Positions 1-8,383 of a DNA stretch of 14,994 bases are shown here, piece after piece (the stretch's first letter is position 1; each line of letters starts with the position of its first letter). The translations under genes and the position numbers were made by a program. The notes beneath the pieces were generated by a model that was not told the origin of the DNA, did not search any database, and saw nothing but the letters and a program-made list of their open reading frames with translations. The DNA lies in the NCBI GenBank assembly GCA_002314935.1, contig DCHW01000034.1, forward strand, positions 1 to 14,994, in the 5' to 3' direction. This DNA comes from Clostridiales bacterium UBA1742. GTDB lineage: Bacteria; Bacillota; Clostridia; TANB77; CAG-508.

Positions 1-80
1 ATATCTATTTTAAACCTATAAAATTGTTGATTTCTTTTGACAAAACCTATAGAAACTAGAGAGCTTTTTTACATAATGTG

Positions 81-109
81 TTGATTTTTTTGATTATGTG
101 TTGTATAAT
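81..109 (+). promoter_or_regulatory. Sigma-A-like promoter, distal
   Basis: TTGATT at 81-86 and a consensus TATAAT at 104-109 are separated by 17 bp. The element lies about 280 bp upstream of the adhesin start, so its transcript would have a long untranslated leader. Confidence 0.55.
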
Positions 110-329
110 TAATATGCGTTTTTATAAATTGAAGTATAATAAAAATGCTTAGGGAATAACGGATTAGATAAAAAATATTGTTACAAAATGTGAAAATGAA
201 ATACATTTAATAAAAATGTAATAAAAATGTCAAATTTTAGAGAAAAAATATTTGAACATCTAAAAAAAGGCTTCCGTAGCAAGAGAAAACCTATAAATAA
301 TATTTATAAAAGAATGAATATTTTTGCTA

Positions 330-357
330 TTGATTTAATTTTAAAAATAACTATAAT
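330..357 (+). promoter_or_regulatory. Sigma-A-like promoter, proximal to the adhesin gene
   Basis: TTGATT at 330-335 and TATAAT at 352-357 have a 16-bp spacer. The predicted transcription start is near 364, giving a leader of only about 25 nt that contains the ribosome-binding site GAGGAAGG (375-382). Confidence 0.55.
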
Positions 358-388
358 ATAAGTAACTAAAAAAAGAGGAAGGTAAATT

Positions 389-3300
389 ATGAAAAAGTTT
401 AGAATCATTTTAATTTCATTAGTTGTTATTTTAATCACAATGTTAGTTGTAAATAGTAATATAGCATATGCAATATCGCTAAAGAATGATATGACTAATT
501 ATGTATTAAAAAACATATCAGGAGATAACATTGTTACATTTAGATCAATTTATGATGATCCAGACAAACTAAAAGAAGGACTATTATACTGTATTAGAGG
601 TAAAAAAATATTTCCGTCAAATACTCAATATAATTACTCAGAATATAAAAATTTAAAAACTGAATCAAGTGATGTGATTTTAAAATATAATGAACTTAAT
701 AGTGTTAATTTAGATAGAATAGAGGAAATTAGGGATTCAAAAAATACATCATACAATGTTAATATATACAATTCTATTTTATGGATAATGGATAATTCAT
801 ATTTACCAAAAGACAATGGAAATTATGTAGCAAGTGAATATAGAGAGGAATTATTAAATAAAATTAAATTAGAAACAGGAAATGTAGATGTAAAAAATGT
901 AACTGATACTGAACTTGAAATTGCACAACAAGCTGCATTGTGGTTCTTTACAGATTATGATACAAAAGATCAAAATTTATCTTTTTCATTTCAAACAACA
1001 AGAGATATAGCAGATTATATTTATTTAAATGATAGTAATGATTGGACAAATCAAGGTGCTGTAAGTAGCATATATAATTATTTTATAGATAATGCTCTAA
1101 AAAATTCAGATATATATGGAACAACAAATCCAAGAGAAGTAACAGTTATAGAGCCTGAATTGGAAAAAGGAGATACTTCAAGTGAAGTAACTATAACTAA
1201 AGGGGATAAAGCTTATTATGTAGGACCATTTAAATTGGATGAAAAAGTAAGTGGAAATATAGATTACACATTAACAACTACTTTAATGGTTGGAAAAAAT
1301 GAGTTACCAGAAAAAAGTGGAGGAGTTTCTTCATATACTATTACAAAGGATACTTCAAGCATATCAACATATACTTCAATTAAAGATGCAATAGGTAAGG
1401 GAAATTTCTATATTAGAATTCCAAATTTAGTTGCCAATTCATATAATGTTGCTAGTTCAATTATATCATTAAAAGTAGAATATAATTTTGATTATTATCA
1501 AACGACAGAAAAAATGCTTTTACCAGATTCAGATACTCAAGAAATTGTACTTATTGAAAGAGACAAAATAGAAGGCGGTGATCCAATAGAATGGACTACT
1601 GCAAGATTCGACTTAGCATTAAGAAAATATATTGTTAAGGTAAATGGTGTAGAACTAACAGGAGATGATTCTAGAGTACCAACAATTGATAAAACTAACT
1701 TAAATAAAACAGCAACAACAGCAAGTTATAAACACAAGAAAAATGCTGTTGCAGTAAAAACTGGTGAAACAATTACATATAGAATTGCGACATATAATGA
1801 AGGCGATATTGATGGATATGTATATAGTATAAAAGATTATATACCTGAATATTTAGAATTTGTATCAAATGCAGATTTTATATCAAAAGATGACTATGAT
1901 GAATTAACTAGTGAAACTGCTGGATCAGTTACAGCCAAATATGTATATGATTATGATGAAACAAATCATGTAATCGAAATTACTAGATATGCAAATCCAT
2001 ATGTTAAGACAGGACTTAGAAATAATTTATGGGGTTTAGAAGCATATGATGGTGTAAATATTGATAGCGAATATATTGATTTAACATTTAAAATTAAAGA
2101 ATCTTTTGTGCCAGAAAAAGATACATATTTAACTAATGTAGCAACAATGACATATGGAGATACTTTAGTAGGAAACAGCAATTTATCAGATAGAGATTCG
2201 CAAGATAGTACATTTACAGAACCAAGACAAACTGATTATGTTTCTGAAAGTGAAACAACATATAAAGGAAATTCAAAAAATAAAACAACATTAGATGATA
2301 GTACTTATCATTATGAAGGACAACAAGATGATGATGATTTTGAAAAAATTGTTGTAAAGGGTGTAAGGTTTGATTTAAGTTTGCGTAAATTTATTACAAA
2401 AGTTGATGATAAAAATGTTGAACCTTCTAGAGAACCAAAAATAACAATAAATGATTTAAAATCTGGAAATGATACTACAGCAAAATATGTGCATCCTAAA
2501 AATACATTAACATTTAAAAGAGGAAATGTTATTACATATACAATAAGAGTATATAATGAAGGAAATGTTGATGGTAAAGTTACAGAAATAACAGATTATT
2601 TACCAGAAGGATTAGAACTTGTTTCTACAGCGGATACATCAAAATACAATTGGACAACAGGAACACCTATAACAATAGATGGAAAAACTGTAACACCAAT
2701 TACAACAGATTATTTAAAAAACAATACATTAAAAGCTTATGATACAACTAAAATATCTGGAGATAGTCAAGAGTGGAGCCAAGCAACTGATGATCAAACT
2801 GGATTATATTATTTTGATGTTCAAGTTGCATGTAAAATAAAAGATACAGTAGTAGACAGTGGAGTATTAAAAAATATTGCTGAAATAACAAGATATGAAG
2901 GTGGAATAGACAAAGATAATGAAGCTAAAGTTATTGATGATTCAAAACATATTCCTGAAAGTGAAACAAATGGATATACACCAGGAGAAGAGGATGATGA
3001 TGATTTTGAAAAAATCACAGTAGAATCACAAGTATTTGATTTAGCATTAAGAAAATATATTACTGGATTACAATCTGGAGATGGATTAACAAAATCAATT
3101 GTAAATAAAGATGGAACTTCAAATATAAGAAGTTTAACAAATATAAATACACAACCATTATTAACTGGTTCAACAACAGCAAGTTATAAACATAGGAAAG
3201 ATGCAGTTGTTGTAGAAACTGGAGATATTGTTGAATATACATTAAAGGTATATAACGAAGGCGAAATTGATGGATATGTTACAGAAATAAAAGACATATT

Positions 3301-6196
3301 ACCAGAAGGATTAGAATTTATTGAACCAACAACTACTATAAATGTAGATTTTGCAAAAGAAGATGCAGCAGAAAAAGGAAGTGCAAAATATACATATACA
3401 GTAGCAGATGGAGTTTTAACAATAAAATGTATTTCAGGTAAAGAAGCAGGAACAGTATTTGAAAAACTAACTGCATTTGATGGAACTAATTTAGATTGTG
3501 AAGAAATTAAATTTAAATGTAAAGTAACAGCAAGTGTTGGAGGATCTGATAAAATATTAACAAACATAGCAAGAATTACTGCTGATAAAGCAGATGCCGT
3601 TGGAGATAAAAATGATAGAGATTCTGAACCAGAAACATTTACAACTCCAAGTGATTTATCAAGTTATAAAGGTACAACAACAGAAACAGATTTAAGCAAA
3701 AATGACATTTTCTATACAGGGCAACAAGATGATGATGATTTTGAAAAATTAATAATACTTGGAAAGAAATTTGATTTAAGCTTACGTAAATTTATTACAA
3801 AAATAAATGGTGAAGAAGTTGAAACTTCAAGAGAACCAAAATTAGATATGACAACATTAGAAAACAATACAAAGACAACTGCAAGATATGAACATTCAAA
3901 AGAATCTATTGTAGTAAAACAAGGTGATATAGTTACATACACAATAAGAGTATATAATGAAGGTGAACGTGATGGTTATGCAACTGAAGTTACAGATTAT
4001 TTACCAGAAGGTTTAGGATTAATAGTTGGTTATAAAACAAACGTTAATAACAATTGGGCTTTAAAAGCTGGAACAACTGCTAAAAAATTAAGTGAATATA
4101 CAGATGTATATAATGTTGCAAAAAATAATTTACAATTATCAGATTTTGCAGAAACAGAAGCAGTTACATCTTTAGATAATGTACAAATTGTTACAGGAAA
4201 AGTTGCAATTAGTTCAACTTTATTAAAAGATAAAGAATTAAAGGCTTATGATACTACAAAAACAACTAAAACAACTGAAACAGAACATTGGCAAAAGGCA
4301 TTGGAAGGTAAAGGTACTACAGGATTATACTATGAAGATATAGAAGTAACATGTATTGTATTAGCATCAAATACATATAAAGGAACATTAAAAAATATTG
4401 CTGCAATAACAGGTGCTAAGGATACAAATGGCACAGTTATTCAAAATGTTGGAGATGACAGAGATTCTGAACCTAATCAAATAGATGAATCAAAATATCA
4501 TAATTCAGTTGAAGATAATGGATATTGGCCAGGTGAACAAGATGATGATGATTTTGAACCACTTGTATTACAATATTTTGATTTAGCACTTCGTAAATTT
4601 ATAACAGGAGTTAATAATACACAAATTACTTCAAGATATCCACAATTAAGTATTGATTCTAAAACAGGAAATATTAAATATACACATCCAAAAGAAGAAT
4701 CACCTGTTGAAGTTGCATGTAATGATGAAGTTACATATACATTAAGAATTTATAATGAAGGAACAAAAGCTGGATATGCAGATTTAGTAGCAGATGATAT
4801 TCCTGAAGGATTAGAATTCTTACCAGAAAATACAACAAATAAAGAATATAGATGGGTTATGTATAAATATATTGGAGAAGACATTTTTATACCACAATCA
4901 ACAAATATTACCGATAAAATAGCATATATAGATGGAAAGTATTATGAAGAAACTAACAATCCAAGTGAAGCAGATGTAATTAGAACAGATTATTTATCTA
5001 AGGAACAAGGCGCAGAAAGAATGAAAACTGGTGATACAGAAAATCCTGCATTATTAAGTGCTTTTGATCAATCAAAAATTGGAAGTACAAATACTTTCTT
5101 AATGGAAATGAAGACTGAAACTGACAAAGAAAGACTAATAGGCGAAATAGCAATGCATTTGGATGAAAATCATAAAATAAATCTTAGTACTTTTAACCCG
5201 ACAGAATTTACTGGAAGTAATGGAACATATAAAAGTAAATATACAGGATTAATATGGTTAGTAGATGAGAATGGTAATATTACAAAGTCTGGGGAAACAA
5301 TTGAATTGTCAGATGGAAATCCTGATTATGCTGATATAAAAGTTGTATTTAAAGTAACAGAACCTAATAGATCAGATAGAATAATAGTAAATAGTGCGCA
5401 AATTGTGCATGATACTGATGATAAGGGCAGAGAAGTGGATGATGAAGATTCTGAAACAAATAAATGGAATAATGGAGAAGATGACCAAGACAAAGAATAT
5501 ATTAAAGTAAAATATTTTGATTTAAGCTTATATAAATGGGTAACAAAATCAATTGTAAATGTTGATGGTACAACAACTACAACAGAAACAGGATTTACTC
5601 CAAATATTGGTAAAACTATAAATATTACAGGTATGGATGTAAGAGATAACGAAGAAGGAGAACCAATTGCTGCAGTTACGTTAGACAAGAAAAAACTTGA
5701 TTCAACAACAGTTTGGTTTGCATATAACATAATGGTAATGAATGAAGGTGAAATTGCTGGATCAGCAACAGAAATAACAGATTATATTCCAGACGGATTA
5801 GAATTTGTTGAGGAAGATAATTATGCATTTGGATGGGAAGATGCTGGAAATGGCAAAATTACAACAAGATGCCTAGATGGACTTGTTTTACAACCTGGAG
5901 AATCTGCAACTATTGAAGTTGTATTTAGATGGATAAATTCAGCTGATAATTTAGGATTAAAAACAAATATCGCTGAAATTTCTGAAGATTACAATGAAAA
6001 TGGAGCAAAAGATATTGATTCAACACCAGATAATAAATATGATACATATAGTGTAGAACAAGAAGATGATGATGATTTTGCATTAGTTATTTTACAATTA
6101 AAAACTGGATCAGCACCAACATATATTGCTATAACAACAGCAGTACTTGCAATACTTTCTGGAGGAATAATTTTAATTAAAAAATATGTTTTATAA
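389..6196 (+). CDS. Cys-Gln thioester-forming surface adhesin with six beta repeats
   Basis: A 1935-residue secreted protein. Residues 1-28 form a signal peptide (MKKF, hydrophobic core, AYA). Residues about 30-250 match the thioester (TQXA) domain family: Cys68 in LLYCIRG and Gln181 in AQQAALWFF fit the residues that form the internal Cys-Gln thioester, with a typical TTRDIADYIY after it. Residues 250-400 are a beta-rich linker. Six repeats begin with FDL[AS]L[RY]K at 407, 661, 883, 1128, 1397 and 1710, resemble DUF11/Cna-type domains, and mostly end in DDDDF(E). The end is QLKTG (1903-1907), a hydrophobic segment (about 1911-1930) and KKYVL, like a sortase signal without the usual Pro. In known Gram-positive adhesins this layout presents a covalent-binding head on a stiff stalk. 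Start chosen from GAGGAAGG at 375-382. The ligand is unknown. Confidence 0.85.
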   Translation: MKKFRIILISLVVILITMLVVNSNIAYAISLKNDMTNYVLKNISGDNIVTFRSIYDDPDKLKEGLLYCIRGKKIFPSNTQYNYSEYKNLKTESSDVILKYNELNSVNLDRIEEIRDSKNTSYNVNIYNSILWIMDNSYLPKDNGNYVASEYREELLNKIKLETGNVDVKNVTDTELEIAQQAALWFFTDYDTKDQNLSFSFQTTRDIADYIYLNDSNDWTNQGAVSSIYNYFIDNALKNSDIYGTTNPREVTVIEPELEKGDTSSEVTITKGDKAYYVGPFKLDEKVSGNIDYTLTTTLMVGKNELPEKSGGVSSYTITKDTSSISTYTSIKDAIGKGNFYIRIPNLVANSYNVASSIISLKVEYNFDYYQTTEKMLLPDSDTQEIVLIERDKIEGGDPIEWTTARFDLALRKYIVKVNGVELTGDDSRVPTIDKTNLNKTATTASYKHKKNAVAVKTGETITYRIATYNEGDIDGYVYSIKDYIPEYLEFVSNADFISKDDYDELTSETAGSVTAKYVYDYDETNHVIEITRYANPYVKTGLRNNLWGLEAYDGVNIDSEYIDLTFKIKESFVPEKDTYLTNVATMTYGDTLVGNSNLSDRDSQDSTFTEPRQTDYVSESETTYKGNSKNKTTLDDSTYHYEGQQDDDDFEKIVVKGVRFDLSLRKFITKVDDKNVEPSREPKITINDLKSGNDTTAKYVHPKNTLTFKRGNVITYTIRVYNEGNVDGKVTEITDYLPEGLELVSTADTSKYNWTTGTPITIDGKTVTPITTDYLKNNTLKAYDTTKISGDSQEWSQATDDQTGLYYFDVQVACKIKDTVVDSGVLKNIAEITRYEGGIDKDNEAKVIDDSKHIPESETNGYTPGEEDDDDFEKITVESQVFDLALRKYITGLQSGDGLTKSIVNKDGTSNIRSLTNINTQPLLTGSTTASYKHRKDAVVVETGDIVEYTLKVYNEGEIDGYVTEIKDILPEGLEFIEPTTTINVDFAKEDAAEKGSAKYTYTVADGVLTIKCISGKEAGTVFEKLTAFDGTNLDCEEIKFKCKVTASVGGSDKILTNIARITADKADAVGDKNDRDSEPETFTTPSDLSSYKGTTTETDLSKNDIFYTGQQDDDDFEKLIILGKKFDLSLRKFITKINGEEVETSREPKLDMTTLENNTKTTARYEHSKESIVVKQGDIVTYTIRVYNEGERDGYATEVTDYLPEGLGLIVGYKTNVNNNWALKAGTTAKKLSEYTDVYNVAKNNLQLSDFAETEAVTSLDNVQIVTGKVAISSTLLKDKELKAYDTTKTTKTTETEHWQKALEGKGTTGLYYEDIEVTCIVLASNTYKGTLKNIAAITGAKDTNGTVIQNVGDDRDSEPNQIDESKYHNSVEDNGYWPGEQDDDDFEPLVLQYFDLALRKFITGVNNTQITSRYPQLSIDSKTGNIKYTHPKEESPVEVACNDEVTYTLRIYNEGTKAGYADLVADDIPEGLEFLPENTTNKEYRWVMYKYIGEDIFIPQSTNITDKIAYIDGKYYEETNNPSEADVIRTDYLSKEQGAERMKTGDTENPALLSAFDQSKIGSTNTFLMEMKTETDKERLIGEIAMHLDENHKINLSTFNPTEFTGSNGTYKSKYTGLIWLVDENGNITKSGETIELSDGNPDYADIKVVFKVTEPNRSDRIIVNSAQIVHDTDDKGREVDDEDSETNKWNNGEDDQDKEYIKVKYFDLSLYKWVTKSIVNVDGTTTTTETGFTPNIGKTINITGMDVRDNEEGEPIAAVTLDKKKLDSTTVWFAYNIMVMNEGEIAGSATEITDYIPDGLEFVEEDNYAFGWEDAGNGKITTRCLDGLVLQPGESATIEVVFRWINSADNLGLKTNIAEISEDYNENGAKDIDSTPDNKYDTYSVEQEDDDDFALVILQLKTGSAPTYIAITTAVLAILSGGIILIKKYVL
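1607..6082 (+). repeat. Six diverged beta-domain repeats inside the adhesin
   Basis: Repeats start at nucleotides 1607, 2369, 3035, 3770, 4577 and 5516. Each runs from FDL[AS]L[RY]K through a NEG motif and [DE]x[IL]P[ED]xLE/G to an Asn-[IVS]-A strand. Acidic linkers encoded by four GAT codons begin at 2327, 2993, 3728, 4541 and 6065; the fifth junction is degenerate (GEDDQDKEY). Repeats 1 and 3 resemble each other (ASYKH[KR]K), as do repeats 2 and 4 (FITK, then SREPK), which suggests duplication of a two-domain block. Confidence 0.8.
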
Positions 6197-6203
6197 TTAA
6201 ATT

Positions 6204-6238
6204 GGGACGGTAACTTAAAATAGTTGCCGTTCTTTTTT
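6204..6238 (+). terminator. Rho-independent terminator of the adhesin gene
   Basis: ACGGTAACT (6207-6215) pairs with AGTTGCCGT (6222-6230) with one wobble pair and a 6-nt loop, followed by a T-rich run at 6230-6238. It begins eight bases after the adhesin stop codon. Confidence 0.85.
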
Positions 6239-6265
6239 AGTAATTTTTTCTTTTTGGTTTTTATA

Positions 6266-6295
6266 TTTACAAACAAAAAGTTATTATGCTATAAT
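6266..6295 (+). promoter_or_regulatory. Extended -10 promoter for the Ig-like / GGDEF unit
   Basis: TTTACA at 6266-6271 and TATAAT at 6290-6295 are 18 bp apart, with an extended -10 TG at 6287-6288. Coming just after the adhesin terminator, it separates the next two genes as their own unit. Confidence 0.65.
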
Positions 6296-6323
6296 ATGAA
6301 ATAAGGAAAAAAGGAGAATTAAT

Positions 6324-7397
6324 ATGAATCAAATACTTGCTACAGGTAATAATGATGAAAAAGATGTAAATCAAAGCGAAAATAAATATAATAATTACAG
6401 CGAAAATAATATAACTGATGGATTTGATTTTGATGTTTCAAATTCTTATCAGAAAAATAATTATTCAAGTAATAGAAATGATAAAACAAATATAAAAAAA
6501 ATTATTATTATTTTTGCAATTTGTATAGCTGTATTTGGTATAGCATTAATTGCTGTATCAGTAATATCAAGTGGTAAAAAGAAATCCAATAAAACAGTAG
6601 TTGTTGAAAAACCAAAGATAAAAATAGAGGAAGATGGAAATAATGTTAAAATAGCAGTTACATCAGATGGTGAATTATCTAAAATTACATATTATTGGGA
6701 GACAAATGATGTTAAAGAAATAAATGTTACAGGTAAACAATATGAAGCTTCTATTGAAATACCAAATGGTGAAAGCGAACTTGTAGTTAAAGCAATAGAT
6801 ACTACTGGACAAGAAACAGAAAATACGAAAAAATTTTTAAGAGATTATGATGAAAAAGAGCCTATTATTAAGGCAGAAGCTTATGGAACAGGACAAATAA
6901 AAATAATAGCAACAGATGAAACTTCAATGGATTATATTTCATATAAATGGGGAGATGGAGAAGAAACTGTTGTAAATGCAGAATTTGAGGGAGATGCTAC
7001 AATTGAAGCAATAATTGATGTGCAAAGAGGCACAAATAAACTCTATATAACAGCAGTGGATACAACAGGAAATGTGGCATATTCAACACCTAATTTTCAA
7101 GGAGCGTTAACACCAACAATAAGTGTTAAAAAATCTGGTAAAAAAATAAAAGTAACAGTTTCGCATGATAAGGGGATTAAGAGTGTTGAGATGTATGTAA
7201 ATGGTGAAATAACAACATATGATGAAACTAGTGAAGAGTATGACAAAGAAAAAACTACGGTAGAGTTTTCTTTTAATATGAAAGAAGGAGAAAACAAAGT
7301 TGCTATTGTTGCTACAAGTTTAGAATGGGATGAAGAAAATGAAGAGTATACTAAAAAAACTTATTCTGGAGTAACAACATATGAACCAAATAATTAG
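6324..7397 (+). CDS. Single-pass membrane protein with three Ig-like domains
   Basis: A 357-residue protein whose precise function I do not recognise. Residues 1-56 are hydrophilic, Asn-rich and low in complexity. One membrane segment lies at about 59-83 (IIIIFAICIAVFGIALIAV), flanked by Lys on both sides. The remainder is beta-rich and reads as three bacterial Ig-like units, about 96-172, 177-257 and 264-353, with phrases such as VVKAIDTTG and YITAVDTTGN typical of such domains. The topology is probably N-terminus inside and Ig domains outside. Start ATG follows AAGGAGAA (6311-6318). It lies 23 bp upstream of the GGDEF gene, so the two are probably co-transcribed. A role in wall binding or sensing is only an inference from topology. 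Confidence 0.75.
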   Translation: MNQILATGNNDEKDVNQSENKYNNYSENNITDGFDFDVSNSYQKNNYSSNRNDKTNIKKIIIIFAICIAVFGIALIAVSVISSGKKKSNKTVVVEKPKIKIEEDGNNVKIAVTSDGELSKITYYWETNDVKEINVTGKQYEASIEIPNGESELVVKAIDTTGQETENTKKFLRDYDEKEPIIKAEAYGTGQIKIIATDETSMDYISYKWGDGEETVVNAEFEGDATIEAIIDVQRGTNKLYITAVDTTGNVAYSTPNFQGALTPTISVKKSGKKIKVTVSHDKGIKSVEMYVNGEITTYDETSEEYDKEKTTVEFSFNMKEGENKVAIVATSLEWDEENEEYTKKTYSGVTTYEPNN

Positions 7398-7420
7398 ATC
7401 ACAAAGGATAGGAGAAAAAA

Positions 7421-8344
7421 ATGTTTCAAGAAATTTATATTATAGATGCTAATAATGAATTAGTAATGGAATTAAGAACGATCTTTGAAGGTGAAAAAAA
7501 TTTCAAATTTAGAAATATAAATCCAATTAATTTAGATTTAGCTTTAAAAAACATACCAGACTTAATAATTATTAATGAAAAAGGTATAGAAAATAATATA
7601 ATTGAAATATGTAAAACTATTAGACAAAATGATGATAATAGTATAACACCAGTATTAGTTATTTCTGAAGATGAAAAATATAAGCTTGAAATAATTAAGA
7701 ATTCTATTGAATATGTAATTTCTTTAAAAGATGGTAAAGAAATATTGTATTATACTATAAAAAATATAACAAGATTGTTATCGGTAAATAGAACAGTAAG
7801 TCCACTTACAGGTTTACCAGGAAATGTACAAATTCTTACAGAATTAAAAAAGAGATTATTAAAAAAAGAACCATTTGAAATTTTATATTTGGATTTAGAT
7901 AATTTTAAGGCATATAATGACGTATATGGTTTTTTAAAAGGTGATGAAATAATTAAATTGACTGCAAAGGTAATAACTAAAAATGTTCATTTACTTGGAG
8001 ATACAGAGGTTTTTGTTGGTCATATAGGCGGAGATGATTTTGTAGCAATAATTGATGGAGAAAATAATTATGATAATGTCTGCCAAAGTATTATTGCAGA
8101 ATTTGATACTGAAATATTAAAATATTTTACAGATGAAGATTTAAAACGTGGATATATAGAAGTATGTAATAGAAAAGGTATTATAGAAAGTTTTCCATTA
8201 ACATCAATTTCTATAGGCGTTGTAGTTGCAGATAAAAAAAGATTTTCTAATATATTAGAAATTGGTGAGGTTGGTGCTCAAGTTAAACATATGGCTAAAA
8301 CGACACTGGGAAGTTCCTATGCAATAGATAGAAGAGAAGAATAA
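7421..8344 (+). CDS. Degenerate receiver-GGDEF (GGDDF) protein
   Basis: A 307-residue cytoplasmic protein. Residues 1-120 have the pattern of a response-regulator receiver domain (IYIIDANNE, PDLIIINEKG, PVLVIS), but the phospho-acceptor position is Asn52 rather than Asp, so phosphorylation is unlikely. Residues 127-305 are a GGDEF domain: SPLTGLPGN (127-135), YLDLDNFKAYND (156-167) and the signature GGDDF (203-207). The RxxD inhibitory site usually found upstream is absent (FVGH). GGDDF still has acidic residues at both key positions, so diguanylate cyclase activity is possible but not certain; a GTP- or c-di-GMP-binding role is the alternative. RBS GGAG (7411-7414). It follows the Ig-like membrane protein by 23 bp, which suggests a shared transcript. 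Confidence 0.82.
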   Translation: MFQEIYIIDANNELVMELRTIFEGEKNFKFRNINPINLDLALKNIPDLIIINEKGIENNIIEICKTIRQNDDNSITPVLVISEDEKYKLEIIKNSIEYVISLKDGKEILYYTIKNITRLLSVNRTVSPLTGLPGNVQILTELKKRLLKKEPFEILYLDLDNFKAYNDVYGFLKGDEIIKLTAKVITKNVHLLGDTEVFVGHIGGDDFVAIIDGENNYDNVCQSIIAEFDTEILKYFTDEDLKRGYIEVCNRKGIIESFPLTSISIGVVVADKKRFSNILEIGEVGAQVKHMAKTTLGSSYAIDRREE

Positions 8345-8352
8345 AACAAATT

Positions 8353-8382
8353 AACATCTCATATTATAAATGAGGTGTTTTT
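8353..8382 (+). promoter_or_regulatory. Hairpin that buries the amidase RBS; terminator-like
   Basis: AACATCTCAT (8353-8362) pairs with ATGAGGTGTT (8370-8379) with one wobble pair and a 7-nt loop, followed by T residues to 8382. The 3' arm contains GAGGTG, the ribosome-binding site for the ATG at 8384. It may terminate the upstream unit, restrict translation of the next gene, or both. Confidence 0.6.
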
Positions 8383-8383
8383 A

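Larger units (their letters stand above)
1..388. other. Non-coding leader region upstream of the thioester adhesin
   Basis: No convincing reading frame is present. The stretch is extremely AT-rich and holds two sigma-A-like promoters, at 81-109 and 330-357. The nonamer AAACCTATA occurs three times (12-20, 43-51, 287-295). A small hairpin of seven A/T pairs lies at 292-308. RNA made from the first promoter would carry about 270 nt of leader before the adhesin gene. I looked for the conserved cores of cyclic-di-GMP riboswitches and did not find them, so no riboswitch family is assigned. Confidence 0.6.

Noticed and set aside
37..42. Perfect TTGACA -35 box
   Set aside because: No acceptable -10 lies 16-18 bp downstream.
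110..360. Possible c-di-GMP riboswitch upstream of the adhesin, tempting because a GGDEF gene is nearby
   Set aside because: The conserved cores of the known c-di-GMP riboswitch classes could not be found by eye; only generic AT-rich stems are seen.
2821..5730. Several antisense open frames of 60-134 codons within the adhesin gene
   Set aside because: They shadow the repeated Asp/Glu/Ser/Thr-rich coding sequence, lack ribosome-binding sites and look like no protein.
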